Source: Lingula anatina (lineage: Eukaryota > Brachiopoda > Lingulata > Lingulida > Lingulidae). Taken from it: 64,000 nt of DNA. The stretch is taken from assembly GCF_001039355.2 (NCBI RefSeq), contig NW_019775445.1, positions 60,212 through 124,211 on the forward strand. The letters are read 5' to 3'. Shown in pieces: positions 15,716-24,847 of the stretch. The translations under genes were made by a program, and so were the position numbers. The notes below the pieces were generated by a model that did not search any database, was not told the DNA's origin, and saw only the letters and a list, made by a program, of their open reading frames with translations. Numbering within the stretch: the first letter of the stretch is position 1; each line of letters starts with the position of its first letter.

Positions 15716-18700
15716 GAAAATGAATTAAGGGCTCTCTTATAGCAACATAAACACCAATGACATATAACACGTGCCCCTCCTTCAATGAAATGCGTCTGAG
15801 CTTCTGCTGGCTTTGTAAAATGTTTACCAACGCAAATTGTGGTTCCTTCTGGCAGGCCTAGAGAGCCACCATCTGTTTTCGTTTCTTTTTTTCCCTATTT
15901 ATTCCAATTTCAGACAAGAAGCACTATGCTTTAATTACCAATAATATACGTATCTACATGGTCATTCAATGGTTTTATGACACTTGGGCATGTAAGACAT
16001 ACATCAATGATTCTTACATTTTTAAAGTCCAGACCAGCATCACCTTATACACTGCATCTTGACAGTGTTTGTAATAACTTGTAATTTAAGGCAATCATGC
16101 TTAATGCATACATGGCACAACCATGTCTTGAGATATGTGGACTGCATGTGCACTGGGGTTATTGTACTTAAATCAAGTTAAACACACAGGTTTTCACCAT
16201 ATTTCAAAGGTACCAGACATAACCGCAGAGGCAGGCTTGTTATCATATTGCATAACTTCATTCCAAAGTCCCATTCTTCTGTTTATAAATACTAGCTCTT
16301 TTTTTCTGAAAATCTTTTTGAAGTTTGTAACGTCATCCACGCAAAAAGATAACTGCACAACAACATAAAATACACTAAGGGAAGTAATTTGTTCATTATT
16401 TGAAAAAGAGAGGCTCTGCAACAGCTAAATAAATCTGCTAATTTTTGACAGCATCAGACAGCTTTAAATATAGGAAGGAAGGGAATAATTAAATAATAAT
16501 AGCTGTATCCCCAAGGTGTGCGTCTATGTTGGTGTTAGACAGGTGAGAAGAGATCAGAGAATACACTGTATTGAGAGATTTCTAGGAATACATCCACACT
16601 GAGAAGATGCACCTGGACTGCAGGAAATCCTCCAGAATTTTGAACAGGATCTATTTCTCAAAGAGGCTACAGGAAAGGGCAGATTAGTTCTTACAATAAA
16701 CAGTATTTTAATTACAAAAAGAAACTTCCTTTCTTTGAGATTATGTAAAAGTTCCCTGCTGGACATGTGTTATTCAACAAATGAGAACAACATCTACAGC
16801 CATGATAAACCTGAGGTGTCGGAAACTCCAGAGCATTTCCATTTTTTACCCTAGCTTTGTGTTATTTCCCTAGAAGGAGAGACCTACTGCCAGCCTCTCA
16901 CCTCTTGTAACATGAGCACAGCTCTCACAGCAGGCTCCACACTGTTAGAGAGGTGGAAAGAAGACAAGTACTTCTGAATATTTTGATTTTGGATGAACAG
17001 GCATAAGTAAATAGGCTATAAATAGCACTTGTGAAAAATTATTTTGCGGGTGGGAGGAAACTGGTTCTACTGAGGCAGTTCAATTTATATTTCTCAATTT
17101 TCTCCAGTGGTTTTCACAAATCTTCACCTGACCCCACCAATGAAAGCCCTTTTTGATGGATTAACTACTAGTGAGAATATTTTCTGGGTTACAGACAACT
17201 AGCGTTGGATTACAGAGGGTTGCAATTAACCAGCTTCTGTCAGTTGAGATAGGAGAGTAGACTCTGTATTGAAACTACATGTATGTGGTTTCTCTTCACT
17301 GATGTCTGCAGTATGGGGTGAAAAAATAGGGATTCAACTGCACTTAAGCAAACAAAGATAAAGATAGCATATTCACAGAGAAAATGATCCCTGTATAGTT
17401 TATTGGGTTAGGGGACATATACCATTTGTTTTGATAGATTTCAAAATTTGAGGTTGATAAAGTAAATGTTTCTACAAATTCTATCAATTTCTGACTTTTA
17501 ATTTATGTTACTACAAATAAAACTGGACCACTATGATTTGGACTGAACTGATGAAAACATTTCCATGGTAATGGCCAAAGCTCATCATCTGCAGAGTGTA
17601 CATCATCTATCTTATAAAATGGTAAATTACCAAAAAATATAACTAGGTCATGAAAAAAGATATCAGCTTCATTCAATCTGTGCACTGCATGCATTATCGC
17701 TGCATGTGCATCTTTTAGGTGTAATATTCAGACCAATTATTAAGCTTAGAATGGAGGCATGTCAGTCAACAAATATAATTGCTTTAGGAAGTTCTTCCCC
17801 ATTCTTGAGCTGACCCTCATCAAATTCCAGGTAGACGCTCACTTGTGAAGCAGGTGATAAAACAGGATAAAACTGACACAGGTCAGACGGTCTGATGGCT
17901 GTAGGTTTCCCCTGGAAAAACTCCGATACCTTAACCAGGCACCAGATCAAGTATCATGTACAGCAGGCCAGGAAATTCTTAGATATATTCCCTTCATATG
18001 ATCTATTTCTAAGGTCTCCATCTTAATTTGCTTCCCCCTCCTCCTCCACAATGGGGATTGAGATTGCTCGATACCTCTGCCATGGAAATTGTTTTTGTCT
18101 TTGTTGGTTTCTATTTTGATCATGTTTTAGGATAGATCAGAAATGGGTTGGCTTAAAAAAGATTAGATTTTGGTAGTAATCCATTAATTAGTAAATAAAT
18201 GATTTAATAGTAATGGGATTACATTTTGGTAGTGATCCATTAATCAGTAAATAAATGAATTAATAGTATTGAGATTTGAACAACTTTGGCTGTGACCTGC
18301 AGTCTCCTCACAATTACTTTTCTAGTTTTTGTAAAGAATTTTGCCATATTTAATATCCATGTTCATTTATACATCAAACTATCATAATGAATTTCATGTG
18401 AAAACTGAAACATAAAATGTTGGTTTCAAATTTAAAGGTGTGGATGTACTGATCTAAAATGATATAAAACTATAAACAATCCAAGTTTCTTTTCCTTGAT
18501 GAAGTCAAATGGATCTCATAGAGTAAAATGAAAATAAAACATACAAGGAAGAACACTGAAGATCTTAAGAATAATAAATGAAAATCCTTACCCCAGTGTA
18601 GGACAAGCTGTCTGGCAAGGGGGGCAATTTTCTCTAGGAGTCTTCCCACAATGTTAAAAGCCACTAAGCTTTTCTTGTAATTGCACAGCCTCAAATGCTA

Positions 18701-21237
18701 AAATAAATAACACAAGAATATTGAGGCAGTTATATGAATGAGAGTAAGAAAAAAAAGAAAATAAAGTAATAATTATAGTGAATTTTTTCTTTTCCTTTTA
18801 CATTTAACGGGATGATGATTCAGTTAAATAAAATACGTAAGTTACGCTTCCAGAGATTAAGCGCTGTAAATTGCCCATAATTCTGATCTTTGATCACAAC
18901 TGACTGGGTCCAAATGTAGTGTGTTTGGACAGTTGTTTTTGCACTCTACACCTTTCACTGGGTGAGGAGAGAAATAAACTCCACATGGTCACACTGAACC
19001 AGGTGAAGGAAAAGTTCACGTTTGCTCAATGCTGTATTCTTTGCCTTGCTACATAATATCTACATGTAACATTATAGTATGGTCTTTTTATATATTTTTA
19101 TAGATATCAATGTTACTCAAAATACGCACAGCATGAAAATCAACATGGCAATTAAAAAAAAAATTACTACATTATTAATAACAGTTAAAACTGTTTGATC
19201 TATTCAATATTCAGTAATAGTATAATGGCATTATTAAAATATAATTATAAAATGCATTAGCTAAAATAGATATAAACACTGACAAATATGTGCACTTCAA
19301 ACATTTTCACAGTTATATAAAAAAGTTAATATCAAATAAAAAATACCACCCATGCAATAGTTAAAATGAACACATATCTATCAGGGATGGCTAGGTATAG
19401 GCCTAAAAATTATCTCAGACTATACCCTACAAAGAGTCTGGGTTTCAGAACCTAACATTCTATTTTCAAATTTCCCACTTGTGTCCAAATTTTTGCGTGT
19501 TTCATTAAAGTTTACTGCATACATCAATTCTGTTAATTAAATCACATGTTCACAATATCAGACAGCCAAATGCTGTTTGAGAAGGCATGGTAGTTTAAAT
19601 CACATACAAAGATGATGGTCAAAATCCAATAAATGTGCCATATGTAGATTTGAAAATGATGAAACTGGGAAACATTGTACCTGAAGCTCAAGACACTGTG
19701 AAAATGTCAGAAACTATCTTCCATGTACATGAAAGAAAAACTTTATACTGAAACTTGATACTCTATTGAACCAATTGAAAGCTCCTGCATGATCTTAAAT
19801 CACAACAAAATGAATTTACGATTTGAACTACATGGCAGCAATATTATGGTTCGTACAAAAAGAAAATCCAACAGTGTGGAATTTGAGTCTTCCCAGCAAG
19901 TGCACTGTCCGCTGTAAAAGAAATAAACAAAAAACAGGTAAAAACTCAGCAGGAAAATTTGCTGAAATTCATGTCTGAGGCAGCAAAATTGTGAGCAGGT
20001 GGAAAAATACCTCCCTATTCCAGTTAAAGGTATATCCCTTGTACAGACTACAGGCCTTAACTGGGGGTTCTTAACCATGCTACACCAGAAACATCTCAAA
20101 ACAACATCATCTCCATCTCTGAATAAAGACTCTAGGGTTTCTGACTGCTGATTACAAACAAAAAGCAACCAAAAATCAAATTTGACTGAGAGAGAGAGAG
20201 AGAGAGAGAAAAGCAACCAAAAATCAAATTTGACTGAGAGAGAGAGAGAGAGAGACAGAGAGAGAGAGAGAGGTGGCATTAAACTTAAACCAATGACGCT
20301 GGTGCAATATTGCACTATCTGACAAGGGAGCAGTCACTTAACAGGTTTTATTTCTTATCTTGGGAAATGTCTGCACCTCTCTATGTATAATTAGCCAGGT
20401 GTTCAGTAAGCTGTCTCCAGTGAAACTTTATGTAATGTGTTTCAAACTCTCTTGAAAAAAATAAATTAAAAAAGCATGACAAGCTAGAAAGAAAAATAAC
20501 AGATGAAAATATGATTAATATTTATAGTATTGCTAAAGACTTTTTTAAAATAATGTGATAGGCCCTTTTCTTAAGACTTCAAGTAAAACATGACATACTG
20601 AAAATAAAATGCAAATTATGCAAGTTTGACATCTTCTGAGAGTTTGACATCTTCTGTTTGTTTGCTCTGTGAAGGAAAAAAAGGAAAACAAAAATTTTAT
20701 CAACCTGATATTGAAGTAACTATATCTCTTAGAAGTGATGTCTCAATAACAAAACCTCAAATACATTTAGTTTATCCCTTGACATCATAAGTTCACTTTT
20801 CTATCACTTAATTAAAGCAGGACAGTTTATAATGTTTTTCGATGCTGCCCAAGTGATTTGATCCCCAGGCAACTCAAGTGGGCCTCAGTTCATTGAGGAT
20901 TAAAGGTAGGATTTAGAATAAATACAATTTCCAGTCCACAGAGGGCTCAAGTGATCCTTATTAACTCTGCTCAACTCATGGACACCTTACACAATATGTA
21001 AGCACACTACCTGCCTATATCAGTCTTTATTTGCTTTATTTACAACACTATGAGTGCTTAACACAGTCCTTTACATATTATGTAACTCAGCATACACACA
21101 TTTTATTGGTCATTTCTGAAATGTCTGAGGAAACATCCCCACAGGTTTCCTTCAAATGTCCTTCGCAAACTGTGCCTAAATTAATCCTAAAATCATCTTT
21201 ATACCTCTATCTTTAAATAAATTACCAACAACAACAC

Positions 21238-21291
<54 letters not shown>

Positions 21292-24200
21292 TAATTTGTA
21301 TCTTTTCACAACAGCATTAGACAGGTAACTACATATTATCTATAGAAATTTTGGGTGACTAATACTGTTTACTCACATTTACTCATGTCAACAGAATTAT
21401 GTCAATTGATTAATGGTAAGAGGTCAGCATACCACAGGAAACCAATGTCACCTTAGTCAACATTGTCTTACTTATGTTTAACCATAAGTGTTCAAAGCAA
21501 TCCCTCCTTTTAGGATGAAGTTTTAACTTTTGCAGTTTCTTTCTTTGGAATGTGTCAGTCTTATATTGATTAAACTATGAATGGTTATATACACAAAACA
21601 GATGAAACATCATAATCCCATGAAAATACTCAAAAATTCATAAGTATTTCTTTATCCGTGATTTTTTTAGTCTCATTAGATTCCATCAAGCAATGTTAAG
21701 TTCTTCAAGTTCACCCTATCCACACAATCACATCAATTATCAAATGCCATACAAAATTAACCTGAATTACTAACCATAATAATATCCATAACAACTTCAA
21801 TAGTGTAAAATTGAAATGATTAGTCATGCTCTTAAGCCAGTCAAATAAACTTCATTTTTATCAATCCCATTCACCTTAAAAGTTTGTGTTGAAAAAAAAG
21901 ATTTAATAATGACCTACTGCTGGGCACCAAGGTGTTAGGTGCGTGTGGAGTGTGTTTTCACATGCTCTCAGGTATTTTAGTGACCTGACCTATCCTTATA
22001 ACTGGTGCAGGGGAAACTGATGCTGTACTGCCTGTTAAAATAATCACTTTTTTGATGAACAGACCTGGGTATATACCACAAACTGGGCTTTCTCTGAAAA
22101 CCTTGTCTGGGTTGTGTGTGTGAGAGAGACAGAAATGCATGGTGGTACAAATACTAGGAATGGTTGTCTGGGGTCCAATATGAGTAGTACAGGTTAGCCC
22201 AAAATAATGATGTTAGTATATAGGGGAAAATATCACCAGAATAAAGTAATGGACAAGCAGACCACCGTGTCTGCTACACTAGTATACTGCAAGATAACGA
22301 TTAAGAGGCTTAAAGAATTCAAAATTTTCTTCAAAATTACTGAGGGGCTACAGACATCTCAGATAATTTGCTGATCTAGTTTCCACTGCTGATGCTAGAG
22401 AAATGTCTGACTTAGCTTTATCATCAGCTTGAAAAACACAATAGAGACCAATGGAAACCATCAAATCTCTTGAATTGATTTTGATACTGATAGCGAACAA
22501 GATAATGTTTGTAATTTTGATAAGGGTAAATTGAAAAAAAATCATATTTTAATGGCCATTTTCTAAAAAAATGCTATTTTTCAAAGCGTAGGCACAATGC
22601 CTGACCTATCCATTCCATGTTTGAAAATGTTTGTAAACCATAAAGACTAGATCAAAACATTCTTGAAACAAAACCTGCAAAGCAGATCCCCTGGCTTAGA
22701 AATAAGTGCATTCCGCAACTCAAACCATCTCTATGTTATGATGGGCAATGTACACAGTACTTGCAGTGCTATCAGGCTTAAGTTTGGAATAAGTATAATT
22801 TTTCAAGATCAGCAAATCGTAAATTAAAAAAAGGAAACTGCCTGACTTTAATTATGCAAATCAGCACTATTTGGCAATCTGGAATCACATGTAAGTGAAT
22901 CATAATGCATGTGCAATTGAGATTCACAACAGCATACAACTAAAAAAAATTAACCTAAAGGGATACCGGACTTATCAAAGATAGATTTTGGTTGAGTTAG
23001 GTTTTGTATCAAGCTTATGTCTATTTGGGGCAAAATCAGGGATTTTTAATTAACATTTTTCCATTTTTATTTACCAAAATTGTTCTTATCATTTTGAAAA
23101 ACATAAACAGTGCTCTCTTGCAAAAAAAAATCGGTATTCAATTACATAAACCTACAACTTTTGAACAAAATCACATGCTTCAGTTCCCTTTCTATTAAAC
23201 AAGCATTAAAGCCACCAGCCATAGAATATTCACCTGAGTGAGAGGTGGAAGATACTATTTCTTGCTCCCCAAATAAGGTTGATGTAATTAATGGAGGGCA
23301 ATGCTCTGGCCAGCACTAATATCTATGGCCTGCCATAAGTACACATCATTGTGTTTTAAATTGATACAAAAATACTTTTACAGTATTGAATCAAAACTTT
23401 TTTATAGTCACATCACAACACACCATTTTTGTGTTTTGTTGCAATAAATAAGTTGCCTTGCATAGCCTAGTAACAGGTAAATATATTCCCTGTGTGTGTT
23501 CTGTCATGGAATAGTACTGGCACATGGGAAACTTAAATCACTAGCTTTCTATATTATCATGCAACAGACCACTGGCAAAAATAACCAACAATGATTTATT
23601 TGGTTTTCCTGCTTTGCACAAAAAGCTTCAAAGCGTACTTGCTCTCTGCTCTCCCATCTGGAACTTTGGCCATTGCCAATGTGGGAAGATTCATTCATGA
23701 CAGTTGAATGGTACATTCACACTTATTGATATCAGAATGAAAACAATAACTACAAATCAAGATGAAACATAACAATAAATATATATCATAGCTTCTCCTG
23801 AAATATTAACGGTTTAAGGTAATTTGCCTTTACAATGCTTATGAAATTCTAGGAAAGAGAAGAAAAACCATATGATTTTTACAGAAAGTTTTTAAGTAAA
23901 TAACTCAAAAATTGCTATCTGATTACCTCATGAGTGATATGATCCAATACAAAGCAAACAAACTGATCCGACTGCATAAGACAAGTCAACTGTACCACAG
24001 CTGAAAAAGAACATAAAAACAAATATTAATAAAAACATTAAAATGTTACAAAAACGTTATGTATGCTATTTTTTAAGATTAAGAAGAGAACTATATAGAA
24101 AAATTGCTAGACTTCTATGATCATATGCACTGCCACAAAATAATGTAGTTTTAGGCCAAGATACAATAATATTTGTGGTTAGTCTTCATAGTTCCTTTAC

Positions 24201-24847
24201 CTTCAGTTACAATTGGGACAAAAGTGTTGTCAGAAACTTGTAAGAACCCTGGAAATACAAAAGATGATATTTCCGCTGGTCACAGACATGTGAAAAGCAT
24301 ATCTACAAACTGACTGTCCTTTGATTGACTGAGAAAGCTTTGCTTTACATCTTTTAAAAAAATTATTTTTTCTGCCTAATGGAGAAACATAGAAAACAAA
24401 TGTAACCATGTGCTAGTCAATTTTCTAAAATTAAGTTGACTCTAAACTCTTGAAATTTAAATAAGTGGTTATTTGGAATAGAAATAATTAATGTAATCAG
24501 ATCCATAGCCAGGGAAGGGTTTGGGGGGTTAGAACAAACTGCTTTTTTGATGGGGAATAGGTCAGCTTTGGGCAAAATTTGATTTTGGCACAAGAAGATT
24601 CCATGGAAAGAGCTTCCCTTTTTTTTTAGAAAAAAAGAAACTCCCTTTTTGAAATCCCTGGCTATGGGCTTGACAGTACTTAAAAATACTTTACCCAACA
24701 AACATTCACAAAGTCTTTCACCAAGCCTCAATTCTGTACACAATGAAGTGATGATTTCTTTTGGTCTGGCTGATAATGCACCTAGAAATTCTGAAACTAT
24801 GAATTTCTTTTTTATGAGCAGAACATTTTCACTGCTCAGTAGTTCAA
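1978..24847 (-). CDS. Helical-repeat protein, probable meiosis inhibitor 1 (MEI1) homologue (multi-exon, N-terminus unresolved)
   Basis: This is the gene-level entry for the minus-strand exons listed separately. In 24 consecutive exons from 15206 down to 1978 every donor and acceptor phase matches, giving about 1,078 codons and a TAA stop. Four further exons upstream reach 24847. The protein is leucine-rich and helical throughout, as in ARM/HEAT-type solenoids, with no catalytic motif. Segments such as HVIYGFEPILTALDY, ERHPVNVRLLTS and EQPWNRFMLTTLLE resemble what I remember of MEI1, a protein of roughly 1,270 residues in vertebrates that is needed for meiotic double-strand break formation. 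That match is recall, not a search. A missing exon or sequence error between 15.8 and 18.6 kb is likely because phases do not close there, and the start codon was not found. If MEI1 is right, expression would be germline-restricted, in contrast to the divergently placed muscle gene. Confidence 0.65.
2546..2671 (-). CDS. MEI1-like gene, internal exon
   Basis: 42 codons, phase 0 to 0, starting LVSCVGGELVKVKQLEN and ending WWNDVVIFLHY. Flanked by a tgcag acceptor and a gtaag donor. Confidence 0.75.
3185..3291 (-). CDS. MEI1-like gene, internal exon
   Basis: Contains HSLIEQPWNRFMLTTLLE, a segment I associate with MEI1. It completes a split glycine codon from the preceding exon and ends in phase 0 at a gtgag donor. 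Confidence 0.75.
3672..3702. repeat. GC-rich hexamer repeat with an undetermined base
   Basis: A CGGCGA/CGACGA repeat follows a single N at 3672 inside an intron. It is the most GC-rich stretch nearby, and the N suggests a sequencing or assembly break at the repeat. Confidence 0.8.
3820..3904 (-). CDS. MEI1-like gene, internal exon
   Basis: 28 codons plus one base (ENRHLQCVAVICLHNLL...). Two donors are possible; the one after 3820 (gtaat) keeps phase with the next exon, the other (gtattg, ending at 3833) does not. Confidence 0.7.
4176..4427 (-). CDS. MEI1-like gene, internal exon
   Basis: 84 codons in phase 0 to 0, the largest exon of this gene. It contains WLLERTKSKVYLQQISVLQF and ends LLIYIQQAVFK before a gtaaat donor. 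Confidence 0.75.
4850..4998 (-). CDS. MEI1-like gene, internal exon
   Basis: 49 full codons after a split valine. Includes FLCILQHLVLSNEDIVSTKA and a leucine-rich helix LQLLALLVLQQ. The acceptor is gtttcag and the donor gtatgt. Confidence 0.75.
5265..5378 (-). CDS. MEI1-like gene, internal exon
   Basis: 37 codons with split codons at both ends (CSLLGNDNEKIPKQL...). The donor at gtattt is required, because reading on meets a stop in frame. Confidence 0.7.
5524..5619 (-). CDS. MEI1-like gene, internal exon
   Basis: 31 codons, HNLTAMLEILLIMQDQF and onwards, with phases matching both neighbours. The donor is gtacat. Confidence 0.7.
6070..6172 (-). CDS. MEI1-like gene, internal exon
   Basis: 34 codons plus one base. 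It begins with a hydrophilic DGKQSPNPKT segment, then the helix QMLSDVVHRIFLAKSV. The donor is gtgagt. Confidence 0.75.
6323..6394 (-). CDS. MEI1-like gene, internal exon
   Basis: 24 codons, phase 0 to 0: an acidic DILTDGDEES segment then a helix ending GRVFEK. The donor is gtagg. Confidence 0.7.
6658..6786 (-). CDS. MEI1-like gene, internal exon
   Basis: 43 codons, phase 0 to 0. Includes LKQWLSIIPAQMSL and a helix ending ENTKCLQAAL. The donor is gtaag. Confidence 0.75.
7194..7321 (-). CDS. MEI1-like gene, internal exon
   Basis: 42 codons after a split glycine: LQLLSVGLSKCSSTSSWL and on to SNMQGKHV. The donor is gtaag. Confidence 0.75.
7632..7680 (-). CDS. MEI1-like gene, short internal exon
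   Basis: 16 codons plus one base (VCTGSTQTHTKKEQQQ), a polar linker between helical blocks. Chosen because it is the only frame that joins both neighbours in phase. Confidence 0.6.
8089..8200 (-). CDS. MEI1-like gene, internal exon
   Basis: 37 codons including VLFDTLCGYLCLHPDVHLLP. The donor is a non-consensus gttagt, chosen because the frame joins the next exon. Confidence 0.65.
8239..8280. repeat. A-rich AAAT/AAAAAT microsatellite
   Basis: Simple A-rich repeat in an intron of the minus-strand gene. Confidence 0.85.
8624..8675. repeat. (AAAT)n microsatellite
   Basis: About 13 perfect tetramer units, 13 bases from the donor of the adjacent minus-strand exon. Confidence 0.95.
8689..8821 (-). 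CDS. MEI1-like gene, internal exon
   Basis: 43 codons with split codons at both ends: SLVDILSVLNQHADGTG, then VLLYLIYLSYEHGD. The donor is gtctgt. Confidence 0.75.
9033..9151 (-). CDS. MEI1-like gene, internal exon
   Basis: 39 codons (STSVKQVINKFLLELCQF...). The other two frames are closed. It joins the exon at 10756-10925 across the intron that carries the inverted-repeat element. Confidence 0.75.
9682..10704. mobile_element. Non-autonomous DNA transposon-like element with terminal inverted repeats
   Basis: Both ends begin CAGGG when read inwards, followed by a roughly 35-base imperfect inverted repeat. The shared core includes TCTTACAACC and GTCGTGCGTGCTT (left about 9693-9728, right about 10657-10691). 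The interior is richer in GC than its surroundings and dense in GTGCGT/ACGCAC words on both strands. No long transposase ORF is present. CAGGG ends and subterminal repeats recall hAT-type elements, but I see no convincing 8-bp target duplication, so the superfamily is open. It lies in an intron of the minus-strand gene. Confidence 0.7.
10756..10925 (-). CDS. MEI1-like gene, internal exon
   Basis: 56 codons, phase 0 in, two bases over. Includes VYMYTSLFTSLVSVGQLCP and VIRIALHIKAKT. The gtgagt donor comes just before an in-frame stop. Confidence 0.75.
11131..11275 (-). CDS. MEI1-like gene, internal exon
   Basis: 48 codons including MESFLAPGTSVARSRLDNF and the helix VHCLLQALDECCVPLVL. The donor gtacaa is the one that leaves phase 0 for the next exon. 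Confidence 0.7.
11880..12113 (-). CDS. MEI1-like gene, internal exon
   Basis: 77 codons with split codons at both ends. Begins REVLPSPVPYDALIDPLQLL and contains a charged helix AEVQSKLTRAESRIEGL that could form a short coiled coil. The donor is gtacgt. Confidence 0.75.
12568..12702 (-). CDS. MEI1-like gene, internal exon
   Basis: 44 codons: HPVNVRLLTSAALVTKCL, then ESGALALTYLM. Only this frame is open. The donor is gtaatt. Confidence 0.75.
12993..13092 (-). CDS. MEI1-like gene, internal exon
   Basis: 32 codons, FEPILTALDYTFKMRNPQ then ISHGMRLLAAILE. With the neighbouring exon it forms the segment I consider most MEI1-like. Confidence 0.75.
13142..13245. repeat. Two tandem copies of a 52-base unit
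   Basis: The unit starting TTCAATCATAAACTTGC at 13142 is repeated almost exactly from 13194, inside an intron. Confidence 0.9.
13457..13573 (-). CDS. MEI1-like gene, internal exon
   Basis: 38 codons: YLFEALATSNELLISS, then a helix MLLLSEVEVFFKKNHVIY. The donor is gtaaat. Confidence 0.75.
13863..14066 (-). CDS. MEI1-like gene, internal exon
   Basis: 67 codons with an ARM-like helical repeat: SLVSALQKILISNKDILQVA, then CVITLTARDTTQQF. The acceptor is ttctag and the donor gtataa. Confidence 0.75.
15003..15206 (-). CDS. MEI1-like gene, internal exon
   Basis: 67 codons: SFLDYMVSGLKYPDETVQSS, LFFILIKLYKEED, ending DCLLINAL. It is the most N-terminal exon of the unbroken in-phase chain. The donor is gtatgg. 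Confidence 0.75.
15663..15718. repeat. (GA)n-rich microsatellite
   Basis: GA-dinucleotide repeat interrupted by AAGAAAGAAAG, in an intron. Confidence 0.9.
15828..15872 (-). CDS. MEI1-like gene, tentative short exon
   Basis: 14 codons (GGSLGLPEGTTICV) with a gtaaac donor and a pyrimidine-rich acceptor. It fits the phase of the exon at 15003-15206. It is short and the upstream join is not settled. Confidence 0.4.
16214..16352 (-). CDS. MEI1-like gene, tentative exon
   Basis: 46 codons from a gtgcag acceptor to a gtacct donor, phase 0 in and one base over, which would bridge the neighbouring tentative exons. The peptide (LSFCVDDVTNFKKIF...) is not clearly of the family. Confidence 0.25.
16902..16973 (-). 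CDS. MEI1-like gene, tentative exon
   Basis: 24 codons, KYLSSFHLSNSVEPAVRAVL, the only open frame, with a gtgaga donor. The peptide looks like a real ARM-type helix pair, but phase 0 entry does not match the phase 1 end of the exon at 18592-18697. An exon in between is missing or the acceptor is different. Confidence 0.45.
18592..18697 (-). CDS. MEI1-like gene, exon in N-terminal part
   Basis: 35 codons plus one base: HLRLCNYKKSLVAFNIVGRL then LEKIAPLARQLVLHW. The donor is gtaagg and the acceptor ttttag. It joins the exon at 23927-24000 in phase across a 5.2-kb intron. Confidence 0.7.
20161..20271. repeat. Duplicated 48-base unit with (GA)n tracts
   Basis: The unit AAAAGCAACCAAAAATC plus a GA run begins at 20161 and again at 20209. 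Confidence 0.9.
21238..21290. repeat. (AAT)n microsatellite
   Basis: About 17 uninterrupted trinucleotide units in an intron. Confidence 0.95.
23927..24000 (-). CDS. MEI1-like gene, exon in N-terminal part
   Basis: 24 full codons (VVQLTCLMQSDQFVCFVLD...) ending ITHE at a gtaatc donor, phase 0. The acceptor is tttttcag. Confidence 0.7.
24201..24248 (-). CDS. MEI1-like gene, short exon in N-terminal part
   Basis: 15 codons, FLQVSDNTFVPIVTE, with split codons that fit both neighbours. The donor is gtaaag and the acceptor tttccag. Confidence 0.7.
24695..24847 (-). CDS. MEI1-like gene, most upstream recognised exon
   Basis: 50 full codons: ELLSSENVLLIKKKFIVSEF, LGALSARPKEIITSL, ending LCECLL plus one base. 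It is bounded by a strong polypyrimidine acceptor (gctgtgtag) and a gtaaag donor. The frame stays open upstream to an ATG at 24951-24953, so this could be a first exon, but the acceptor and the split first codon argue for a further exon upstream. Confidence 0.65.

Larger units (their letters stand above)
18698..23926. other. 5.2-kb intron of the minus-strand gene
   Basis: No exon could be supported on either strand. It contains GA, AAT and poly-A tracts and chance ORFs. The longest ORF (19800-20315, minus) is driven by the GA repeats and has no family features. Confidence 0.6.

Noticed and set aside
15557-15830. ORFs over the GA microsatellite
   Set aside because: Simple-sequence translation (Glu-Arg or Ser-Leu runs).
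17503-17950. Minus-strand ORFs with ordinary-looking composition
   Set aside because: No family features and no phase-compatible splice sites; kept only as a possible location of a missing exon.
19800-20315. 171-residue minus-strand ORF
   Set aside because: Its length comes from GA repeats read as Ser-Leu; there is no protein-like conservation or splice context.
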